Origin: Klebsiella pneumoniae
GTDB lineage: Bacteria; Pseudomonadota; Gammaproteobacteria; Steroidobacterales; Steroidobacteraceae
Direction of reading: 5' to 3'
Assembly (NCBI GenBank): GCA_945873095.1
Contig: CAMCBU010000007.1
Location: 1-64,000, forward strand
Length of the DNA stretch: 64,000 nt
Shown here: positions 25,759 through 33,446 of the stretch, one piece after another
Layout of the letters: every line of letters begins with the position of its first letter
How positions within the stretch are numbered: the first letter of the stretch is position 1
Made by a program: the position numbers and the translations under genes
The notes under the pieces: model-generated
The model's database searches: none
What the model was told of the DNA's origin: nothing
Seen by the model: the letters and a program-made list of their open reading frames with translations, nothing else

Positions 25759-27501
25759 GTGACCGCCGAGGCATTCATCGACGATTGCGCTCGGCGGATC
25801 ACCAACGCCTTCGAAGGCTATAACGCAGCCTTCCGAGAGATCACGCGTCGCGCTGCCGTTCGTTTCGAGAACTGCGACTGGACCGCCTCGCAACGCGACA
25901 TCGGCGAGCGCATCGAGCTCTACGATCGCTGGGTCAACCGGACCGTCGGCGACCTGCGGCAGGCGCTCGGCGAAGCGGCTCAAGATCGGCAGCTGTGGGC
26001 TCAAATCCGTGAGCGATTTTCGAGTCGGCTCGTCGGCACCGTCGATGCGGCTTTCGTACGCACTTTTTTCAGCTCGGTTTCGCGCCGTCTCTTCGGTACG
26101 CGCGGCGTCGACATCGATCTCGAATTCGCCGCGGTCGAACTCGACCCGCTCGCCGATGCCGAGCAAGCCGCCGAGTTGCAGCACTACGTCAATCGCGGCG
26201 ACCTGTCGCTACTGATCGAGGATCTGCTCGGCGAACTCCCACTGCGTCGCCGCTGGATCGATTTCGAACGCAGCGTCAAGCACACCACGAGCGACATCAC
26301 CGATGTGCTGCGTAACGGCGGCTTCGGCGAGACCGATCAATGCGTGCGGCAAATCGAAGTGCTGCGGCCGCTGTTTTTTCAGAGCACCCGAGCCTATCTC
26401 GTCGGCCGGATCCAACTGGCCGAGGGGTATCTGCCACTGTTGATCGCACTGCAAAACACCGAGCGCGGGATGTTGGTCGATGCCGTCATGCTGCACGAGA
26501 GCGATGTCAGCATCGTTTTTGGTTTCACGCGCACCTACTTTCATGTCGATCTCGAACGGGTGGTCGAAACGGTGGTCTTCCTGCGCAAGATCTTGCCGCG
26601 TAAACCGCTAGCGGAGCTTTTCACGGTGTTGGGCCGCGCCAAACAAGGCAAAACCGAGCGTTACCGAGATTTGATGAGCCATCTTTCGCGCTCGGACGAC
26701 CAGTTCGTGCACGCGCCGGGGGAACGCGGCCTCGTCATGGTGTGCTTCACCCTGCCCTCCGTGGATCTGGTCTTCAAAATCATTCGCGACCAGTTCCCGC
26801 CAGTGAAGAACGTCGCGCGGCAGGACGTGCTCGACAAATACAAATTCGTCTTTCAGCACGACCGAGCCGGTCGCCTCGTCGATGCCCAAGAATTCAAGCG
26901 TCTGCGCTTGCCACTGAATCGATTCGCGCCGGCACTGCTTGCCGAACTGCAGAGCGAAACCGCAGCGACGGTGCACATTGATGGCCCAGATTTGATCTTT
27001 GATCACATCTACATCGAGCGACGCATCACGCCCTTGAACTTGTATCTTCGCGAAGCGCCAGCGGATCTCGCCGAAAAAGCAGCCTTGGACTATGGCCAGG
27101 CCATCCGTGATCTGGCCCTCTCGAATATTTTCGCGGGTGATCTACTTTTGAAAAATTTCGGAGTCACTCGGCATGGCCGTGTGATCTTCTACGACTATGA
27201 CGAGCTCTGTCGGGTCACCGATTGTCGGTTCCGGGAGGTGCCGGTCGCCGACAACGACGAAGACGACATGCGGGCCGAGGCCTGGTTCTACGTCGCCGAC
27301 AACGACGTATTTCCGGAAACGTTCGTCAAGTTTCTTGCTTTCGATGATTTGCAACGAGCGGCATTCATGCGTGTCCACGGAGATCTGCTTACGGCGGACT
27401 TTTGGCGTAGCATCCAACAACGCACCAAAGCCGGCGAAGTTTTGGAGGTCTTGCCCTACCAACCGCGCCGTGTTCGTGCTGCCGGGAGTATCGTGTCTTG
27501 A
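25759..27501 (+). CDS. aceK: Isocitrate dehydrogenase kinase/phosphatase
   Basis: A 580-residue AceK, almost the length of the E. coli enzyme (578). The bifunctional kinase/phosphatase switches Icd off and on and so directs isocitrate into the glyoxylate bypass during growth on acetate or fatty acids. The C-terminal GRVIFYDYDELC carries the conserved metal-binding aspartate region; ALQNTERGM lies in the nucleotide-binding half. The likely start is GTG 25759, 11 bp after icd; the open frame from 25708 overlaps icd. aceA/aceB are not in the window. The stop overlaps the TTG of the next gene by 4 bp. Confidence 0.94.
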   Translation: MTAEAFIDDCARRITNAFEGYNAAFREITRRAAVRFENCDWTASQRDIGERIELYDRWVNRTVGDLRQALGEAAQDRQLWAQIRERFSSRLVGTVDAAFVRTFFSSVSRRLFGTRGVDIDLEFAAVELDPLADAEQAAELQHYVNRGDLSLLIEDLLGELPLRRRWIDFERSVKHTTSDITDVLRNGGFGETDQCVRQIEVLRPLFFQSTRAYLVGRIQLAEGYLPLLIALQNTERGMLVDAVMLHESDVSIVFGFTRTYFHVDLERVVETVVFLRKILPRKPLAELFTVLGRAKQGKTERYRDLMSHLSRSDDQFVHAPGERGLVMVCFTLPSVDLVFKIIRDQFPPVKNVARQDVLDKYKFVFQHDRAGRLVDAQEFKRLRLPLNRFAPALLAELQSETAATVHIDGPDLIFDHIYIERRITPLNLYLREAPADLAEKAALDYGQAIRDLALSNIFAGDLLLKNFGVTRHGRVIFYDYDELCRVTDCRFREVPVADNDEDDMRAEAWFYVADNDVFPETFVKFLAFDDLQRAAFMRVHGDLLTADFWRSIQQRTKAGEVLEVLPYQPRRVRAAGSIVS

Positions 27502-28733
27502 GTCCGATCGCCTACGCGATTCCGATTTTCATGCTCAGTATCGTGGTCGAGTATCTGCTCGCGCGTCGTCGCGCGCCTGGCGCTTACGACATCGCCGATG
27601 GCGTCACGAGCCTGCACTTTGGTGTGCTGAGTCAAATCGCCGGCGCTTTCACCTATTTTTTGACCATCGGCATCTACAGCTGGACGTTCGAACACTTTCG
27701 ACTCGCGACGCTGCCGCAAAACGAGTGGTGGGTTTGGCTGTTTGCGCTGCTGTTCTACGATTTCTGTTACTACTGGGTGCACCGCGCGGGCCACGAGGTC
27801 AATCTGCTGTGGGGCGCGCACCAAGTGCACCACTCCTCGGAGTACTACAACCTCACCACGGCGCTCAGGCAAACCGCCACCGGCGCGTTCACGGCATGGC
27901 CGTTCTATCTCGCCATGGCGCTGGCCGGCGTTCCACCCTTCGTCTTCGGGGTCGTCGCCTTGATCGATCTGCTCTACCAGTATTGGGTACACACGCAACT
28001 CGTGCCCAAACTCGGCGTGCTCGATCGTATTCTCGTCACGCCATCGAATCATCGTGTTCATCACGGCCAGAACGACTACTGTCTCGATCGCAACTACGGC
28101 GGCATCCTCATTGTCTGGGACCGCCTGTTCGGCACTTTCGTCGAAGAGCGCGATGATGAGCCCGTCGTGTACGGGATCCGCTCGCCGCTCGGCAGTTACG
28201 ATCCGGTGTGGGGTAACCTCAACGTCTATCGAGACATCGCGCGACGATCGCGCGCTGCGCCCAGTTTCGCCAAAGCCATCGGCGTCTGGTTCGAGCCGCC
28301 TGCAGGGCGCGGGCAAAAGCCGCCGCCGATGCGGCCGGATTTTCGTCGCTACGACTCGCCGGCCAGTGCCTCTGCGCGCCGCTATGCACTCGGGCAATAC
28401 GTGCTTCTGATCGTACCGGCGACCCATTTCATCGCCATCGCTCGGCAACTCGAGTGGCTAGAGCGTGTGCAATACGCGCTCATTCTCGTCGCCTGGGTTT
28501 GGAGTTTGAGCAATGTGCTCGAATCGCGCGCGCAGTCGCGGCGCGTCGAAACACTGCGAGTCGTTGCGACCGCCTCGCTCCTGATATTCAGTGCGTCCTG
28601 GTTTGGGCTCGCGATGGAGGTCATCTGGCGAGCGCTGTTCGCGCTGCTGATGCTGTCACCGCTTTGGTATCTGTACCGCAACGATCAAGCGGCTACGCCC
28701 ACCCCTTCGAGTCGATCCTCGATATCCGCGTAG
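27498..28733 (+). CDS. Sterol desaturase / fatty acid hydroxylase superfamily membrane protein
   Basis: A 411-residue integral membrane di-iron oxygenase. The three histidine clusters of the superfamily are present: HRAGHE, HQVHHSSE and HRVHHGQN, flanked by several membrane segments, with an additional hydrophobic C-terminal region (about 295-400). This longer form resembles alkylglycerol monooxygenase-like members. The substrate could be a lipid, sterol, hopanoid or carotenoid; nothing in the sequence decides. The TTG start overlaps the stop of aceK (TTGA), so it is coupled to that gene; an ATG at 27531 is an alternative start. Its 3' end overlaps the convergent bchH gene by 49 bp. Confidence 0.85.
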   Translation: MSPIAYAIPIFMLSIVVEYLLARRRAPGAYDIADGVTSLHFGVLSQIAGAFTYFLTIGIYSWTFEHFRLATLPQNEWWVWLFALLFYDFCYYWVHRAGHEVNLLWGAHQVHHSSEYYNLTTALRQTATGAFTAWPFYLAMALAGVPPFVFGVVALIDLLYQYWVHTQLVPKLGVLDRILVTPSNHRVHHGQNDYCLDRNYGGILIVWDRLFGTFVEERDDEPVVYGIRSPLGSYDPVWGNLNVYRDIARRSRAAPSFAKAIGVWFEPPAGRGQKPPPMRPDFRRYDSPASASARRYALGQYVLLIVPATHFIAIARQLEWLERVQYALILVAWVWSLSNVLESRAQSRRVETLRVVATASLLIFSASWFGLAMEVIWRALFALLMLSPLWYLYRNDQAATPTPSSRSSISA

Positions 28734-31700
28734 AGGCCCTGCAAGCGCTCGAGCGTGGCCGCATCGGCTTGCCACATGCCGCGTCCGTTGGCTTCGATCA
28801 GGCGACCCACAGCGTTGCGTAACGCCTGCGGATTGGCCGTCTCGAGACGTCGACGCATCGACTCGTCGAGCAAAAAAGTCTTCGCAGCGTCATCGAATAC
28901 CCATTGATCGACCGAGCCGATGGCGCCCCAACCGACCAGATGCGTAAAGCGGTTGCTGATCTCGGCGGCGCCGCTATGACCATGCGCGAGCATGCCCTCG
29001 TACCACTTGGGATTCAGAAACTTCGAGCGCGCTTCGATACGCAGTAGCTCATCTGACCCGGCCACTTTGACGTCCCCGGTATACGTCTCGGCATAGGTCA
29101 GCGGGACTTTGCCACTTTGGCTTTTTTGAGCGGCGAGCTGGATAGCACCGGAATGTCCGTAATAGTGGGTCATGTCGGTAAGACCGTATTCGACCGAATC
29201 GATGGCTTGGAAGACATGATCCACCTTGCCCAATAAATTTTTGAGCGTGGCAGGTGCGGCCGCACCATTGCGCTTACCACCGGCGGTATAGGCGTTGCGC
29301 CTCTCGTACATGGCGGCAAGCTCATCGGACTCTTCCCACTGACTCTCTTCGATCAACTCATCCACGCCGGTGCCGTAAAGTCCGGGGGCTTGCGTGAAGA
29401 CACGCGCCGTCGCCTCATCGAGACTGCGGCCCTCGGCGAGCAGATCGTCGGTATGTGCCTTGATGAAGTTCTGCTCACGCGGCTCATCCACGGTCGCTGC
29501 GACTCGAAACAATTCATCGAGCAGGTCGAGTGTCATCTGGAAGGTGTCGCGGAATATCGACGACACATCGAGCAAGACGTCGATACGCGCACGCCCCAAT
29601 TGCTCGAGCGGAATCAAGCGATAGCGGAAGATCTTGCCTTGTCCGTCACGCTCGGGCTCGGCACCGATCAACGCCAGCACCACACCGAGTCCCTCGCCTT
29701 CGCTCTTGATGGTATCCATGGCCCACAGCGCCTGCGCCACGGTGCGCGGCAAAGAGCCATGCTCGGCGAGGTGCTTCTGCAGCAGCGCCTCGGCCATGCG
29801 CCGACCACGCTCGAGCGCGAGATCGGTCGGCAAACGCCACGGGTCGATGCCGTGAATGTTGCGCCCCGAGGGCAGCGCTGCGGCACCGGCTCGCACCGGG
29901 TCCGCGCCGTAGGCGGGTCGGATGTAGCCACCCTCCAGAGCATGCATCAGGGCGTCGAGTTCTTCGCCGCAACGCGACATCCCCGTGAGAATGCCGCGAC
30001 CTTCACCGATGTGCTCAAGAAGCGATGCGGGAGCCGGCGTCTCGGCAGCGTGTTCGCGCCACACCCGCGCGGGGTCTTCGCGACCGAGCACGGAACGCTC
30101 CACGAGTGCGTCGCGCAGCTCGCGTACCGCGCCAGGCTCGAGTCCTAAACTCTGAGCGATGGCGGTGAAGCCACCCATGCCTCGACGTGGCACGTCCATC
30201 GACGCCTCGATGAGCGCGCGGGCGCGCTGTCGATCCGGTGCCTGACCGAAGACATGCAAGCCATCGCTGATCAGTCGATCCTCGATCGAGGCCAGCCACG
30301 CTTGAACTCGCGCACGATAAGCAGCGATCGGCTCATCGGCGAGACGCGCAATTTCCGGCAATAACCCGTCGAGCGTATCGTTCGCATCATCAAGCCGAGC
30401 ACGAACCTGCGCGAGCTGCTTGTAGAGACCGGCGCGCGCATACGGTGGCACCGCATGACTTACGATGGTGGCATACGCGCGGCGCCGCGCAATCGCAGCC
30501 TCGGCGGGATTATTGAGCGGATACAGATACAAGTTCGGCAAGCTGCCAAGCAGCTGATCCGGCCAGCAATCGGCTGTGAGTGCCGCCTGTAAGCCGGGCA
30601 TCCATTCGGCGGTGCCATGCATGCCGACATGGATCACGGCATCCGCTTTGAAGCCCTGCTTCAGCCACGCGTAGAACGCCGCGTACTGGTGGTGTGGCGT
30701 GAACGTTTTCTCGAACAGCAATTTCATCGGATCGCCCGGCACACCCATCGGTGGCTGCACGCCGAGCAACACATTGCCGTATTCCAAGGTATCGAGTCGT
30801 AGCGCATCGCGACCGGCAGGCGCGATATCGCCCGGCGCAGCGCCCCAATAGCGATCAATACGATCGGCTGTTTTGCTGCTGATCAAACCGCGGTATTGGG
30901 TATTCGTCAGCGCATGTGAGCTCTCGCCCTTGGCGAACGCCTCGAGCTTCACAAGCAACTCGTCGATCTCGAGCGGCGCCCGACCGATCGAATAGCCGGA
31001 TTTCTTCAAGCGCTTGAGCACAGCAACGACGGAAGCGGGCACATCGAGCAGCGCCGCGGTGCCTGCCTTGCCGAGGCCGGGTGGGAAGTTATACAAAACG
31101 ATCGCGACCTTGCGCTCGGCGGCGGGCTTGCGTCGCAAGCGGATCCAGCCCTCGACCTGATCGATCGCTCGCGCAATCCGATCCGGCACCGCCGTCAACT
31201 CGCCATCTTTGATCGCACCGAGCGCGACACTGCTCGCCACGCCATCCATCTCGGGCAAGTCGTACATGACGACCGACTGCATCGAGATCACGCCGCGTTG
31301 CTGCCAATCACGCTCATCCTGCATCAGCAGCGGTTGCGCCACGACGTAAGGCACATCGAGCTTGGCCAACAAATCAGCGGCCGTCTCGTGGTAATGCCCA
31401 GGCTTGGTGGAAGAGGCGGGCCCCCCGACGATCGAGAAACCCATGGTCGATAGCAAGGCATCGATCGGTTGATCGACCAACCACTCGCGCACGGCCACAT
31501 GCGCCTCGATCCCGGAGACGAACACCGGCAACACCGCAAAGCCGCGCGCCTCCAGACCATCGGTCAACTGCTGCAAATAGGCTAGGCGTTGCACCACGTG
31601 CTTGCGCATACCGAGTACGGCGACGAGTGGCTGACCCGGCCGATAGCGACCGTTTTTCTTGGCCCATTTCAGATACGCATCGGGATCGTCGAACAGCGCA

Positions 31701-32326
31701 CCGCTGCGCGGATCCCAGCAGCCCATGGTCGGGATGATGCTCACCGGTGCGACATTGATCTGCTCACCGAAGGTGTCGCGCACGATCAACTTGATCATCT
31801 CGGTGATGTTGCGAGCGTCGGGCTGATTCCAATACAGGTTCACGCCGAGCCAAGTTCGAAAGCCGGCGAGCTTCTGCGGAATCAGCGGCAACATCTTCGA
31901 GGCGATTTTGACGAGCTTGGTGTAGGCGTAGAGCGCATCCTCGTCGCGCCCGCGCGTGATCAGCCGCATCAGCAGCTTGACCGCTTTCGGCGCTTCGCCT
32001 TTCTTCTCCTTGAAGCGATGCTCACCGACCCGGGTGAGCGCCATCACCTCCGGCATGCTCTCGTAGGCAAAGACCGCCTTCGCGGCCGAGCTCTCGAGAT
32101 GCCGCGCGAGCCAATCGGCTTGCGAGCGCAGATTGATGAGACTGATGAAGACCACGTCCGATCGCGCCAGATCCTCGGCCAGCGCCTCGCTGCCCTCATC
32201 GACATGGGCATCGTGATAGCGACGCAACTCGACCGGGAGGCCCGCTCTCGCCAATGCCTGTTCGACGTCCGTCCAGACGGCCGCGTTGAACCGCTCGATC
32301 CCGACGATGAAGGTGATCGTGGTCAT
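28685..32326 (-). CDS. bchH: Magnesium chelatase subunit H (BchH-type)
   Basis: A 1213-residue chelatase large subunit, which binds protoporphyrin IX and Mg2+. I call it BchH rather than the related CobN because several stretches look like BchH: ESMPEVMALTRVG in the N-terminal BchH-specific domain, TMGFSIVGGPAS, FPPGLGKAGTAALLDV, and NPAEAAIARRRAYATIVSH after HVGMHGTAEWMPG. CobN also shares the HxGxHGxxEWxPG region. The ATG at 32326 has GGGAGGG before it; the open frame to 32392 overlaps the regulatory region. It is divergent from bchI-bchD, the other two subunits, which strengthens the call. Cobaltochelatase activity is the main alternative. Confidence 0.85.
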   Translation of the reverse strand: MTTITFIVGIERFNAAVWTDVEQALARAGLPVELRRYHDAHVDEGSEALAEDLARSDVVFISLINLRSQADWLARHLESSAAKAVFAYESMPEVMALTRVGEHRFKEKKGEAPKAVKLLMRLITRGRDEDALYAYTKLVKIASKMLPLIPQKLAGFRTWLGVNLYWNQPDARNITEMIKLIVRDTFGEQINVAPVSIIPTMGCWDPRSGALFDDPDAYLKWAKKNGRYRPGQPLVAVLGMRKHVVQRLAYLQQLTDGLEARGFAVLPVFVSGIEAHVAVREWLVDQPIDALLSTMGFSIVGGPASSTKPGHYHETAADLLAKLDVPYVVAQPLLMQDERDWQQRGVISMQSVVMYDLPEMDGVASSVALGAIKDGELTAVPDRIARAIDQVEGWIRLRRKPAAERKVAIVLYNFPPGLGKAGTAALLDVPASVVAVLKRLKKSGYSIGRAPLEIDELLVKLEAFAKGESSHALTNTQYRGLISSKTADRIDRYWGAAPGDIAPAGRDALRLDTLEYGNVLLGVQPPMGVPGDPMKLLFEKTFTPHHQYAAFYAWLKQGFKADAVIHVGMHGTAEWMPGLQAALTADCWPDQLLGSLPNLYLYPLNNPAEAAIARRRAYATIVSHAVPPYARAGLYKQLAQVRARLDDANDTLDGLLPEIARLADEPIAAYRARVQAWLASIEDRLISDGLHVFGQAPDRQRARALIEASMDVPRRGMGGFTAIAQSLGLEPGAVRELRDALVERSVLGREDPARVWREHAAETPAPASLLEHIGEGRGILTGMSRCGEELDALMHALEGGYIRPAYGADPVRAGAAALPSGRNIHGIDPWRLPTDLALERGRRMAEALLQKHLAEHGSLPRTVAQALWAMDTIKSEGEGLGVVLALIGAEPERDGQGKIFRYRLIPLEQLGRARIDVLLDVSSIFRDTFQMTLDLLDELFRVAATVDEPREQNFIKAHTDDLLAEGRSLDEATARVFTQAPGLYGTGVDELIEESQWEESDELAAMYERRNAYTAGGKRNGAAAPATLKNLLGKVDHVFQAIDSVEYGLTDMTHYYGHSGAIQLAAQKSQSGKVPLTYAETYTGDVKVAGSDELLRIEARSKFLNPKWYEGMLAHGHSGAAEISNRFTHLVGWGAIGSVDQWVFDDAAKTFLLDESMRRRLETANPQALRNAVGRLIEANGRGMWQADAATLERLQGLYADIEDRLEGVGVAA

Positions 32327-32339
32327 GCATCCCTCCCGA

Positions 32340-32374
32340 TTGACATATCGGAGTGTCTTGTTATGTTGACATAT
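32340..32374 (+). promoter_or_regulatory. bchI promoter with PpsR/CrtJ-like TGT-N12-ACA site
   Basis: TTGACA (32340-32345), 16 bp, TATGTT (32362-32367) is a strong promoter towards bchI, with transcription expected near 32374. TGT (32354-32356), exactly 12 bases, then ACA (32369-32371) matches the consensus bound by the photosynthesis repressors PpsR/CrtJ and covers the -10. The 9-mer TTGACATAT is directly repeated at 32340-32348 and 32366-32374. The site is also upstream of bchH and could control both directions. Sequence motifs are seen; the regulator is inferred. Confidence 0.55.
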
Positions 32375-32412
32375 TGAAGGCCGGGTCACCACCGGTCGGT
32401 TTCGGGGGCGCT

Positions 32413-33426
32413 TTGCAACAGACTTTTCCGTTCACCGCCATCGTCGGACAGGACGACCTCAAGCTCGCCGTATTGCTCAGCGTGATCGATCCGGCCATCG
32501 GCGGCGTTCTGATCACGGGCCATCGCGGCACCGCCAAAAGCACGGCGATCCGCGCCCTCGCCGATCTGCTGCCGCCGGTCAGAGTCGTCGCGGGCTGCCC
32601 CTACCGCTGCGATCCGAACGAGCGCTCGCCAGACTGTCCGCGTTGCGCGAGCCAATCTGCGTCGAAAGTGCAAACACAACCGGTTCCCGTCGTCGATCTG
32701 CCGCTCGGTGCGACCGAAGATCGCCTCGTCGGTTCGGTCGATCTCGAGCGCGCGCTGGTCGATGGCGTTCAAGCCTTCTCCCCTGGTTTGCTGGCAGCCG
32801 CACACCGCGGTTTTCTCTACATCGATGAGGTGAACCTGCTGGAGGATCACTTAGTCGACCTGTTGCTCGATGTCGCGGCGAGCGGTCGGAACGTCGTCGA
32901 GCGGGAGGGTTTAAGCGTGCGCCACCCGGCACGCTTCGTCCTGATCGGCTCCGGGAACCCCGAGGAAGGCGACCTGCGCCCGCAATTGCTCGATCGATTC
33001 GGCTTGCACGCCAGAATCAAAACACTGCACGACATCGACCAGCGAGTGGAAGTGGTGCGTCGACGACTCGCGTTCGAGAACGATGCCGCAGCTTTCGTCG
33101 CGAGCTTCGAAAAAGCACAGAACGCACTGCGCAAGCGATTGCAAAAAGCCATCAGCGCTCGGCCCAAAGTCACCCTGCCCGATCCAGCGCTCTTGCTGGC
33201 CGCGCAGCTCTGTGACCGTCTGGGTATCGATGGGCATCGCGGCGAGCTCGCCCTCACCCGCGCTGCCGTCGCACTGGCCGCCTACGAGGGCAAAAAATCT
33301 GCGGATCCCGAGCTCGTGGCGCGAGTCGCTCCGCTCGCACTCGCGCATCGTCTGCGCAAGGATCCGCTCGAACCCGCCGCCGACGATGAGCGCGTCCAGC
33401 GAGTGCTCCAAGAAGCCCTCGGCTGA
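32413..33426 (+). CDS. bchI: Magnesium chelatase ATPase subunit I
   Basis: A 337-residue AAA+ protein. FPFTAIVGQDDLKLAVLL opens the domain; Walker A is GHRGTAKST (36-44), Walker B LYIDEVNLL, and NPEEGDLRPQLLDRFG is the family's long signature. With BchD it forms the ATP-driven ring that powers Mg insertion by BchH. Four cysteines follow Walker A in a CX3C-X8-CX2C pattern, which could bind metal or be redox-sensitive. The start is uncertain: the frame opens at GTG 32353, but the predicted transcript starts near 32374, so I choose TTG 32413 with GGGGGC four bases before it. bchD begins 20 bp after the stop. Confidence 0.88.
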   Translation: MQQTFPFTAIVGQDDLKLAVLLSVIDPAIGGVLITGHRGTAKSTAIRALADLLPPVRVVAGCPYRCDPNERSPDCPRCASQSASKVQTQPVPVVDLPLGATEDRLVGSVDLERALVDGVQAFSPGLLAAAHRGFLYIDEVNLLEDHLVDLLLDVAASGRNVVEREGLSVRHPARFVLIGSGNPEEGDLRPQLLDRFGLHARIKTLHDIDQRVEVVRRRLAFENDAAAFVASFEKAQNALRKRLQKAISARPKVTLPDPALLLAAQLCDRLGIDGHRGELALTRAAVALAAYEGKKSADPELVARVAPLALAHRLRKDPLEPAADDERVQRVLQEALG

Positions 33427-33446
33427 AGCGACCGGTAGCCTGCGCG

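Noticed and set aside
28685-32326. CobN cobaltochelatase
   Set aside because: The N-terminal PEVMALTRVG segment, GFSIVGGPA, the AGTAALLDV region and the NPAEAAIARRRAYA stretch look like BchH, and BchI/BchD partners are adjacent. It was kept as the alternative, not the main call.
32353-32412. GTG at 32353 or TTG at 32374 as the bchI start
   Set aside because: The promoter at 32340-32367 would begin transcription near 32374, so the GTG would be upstream of the mRNA. TTG 32374 has no ribosome site; TTG 32413 has GGGGGC before it.
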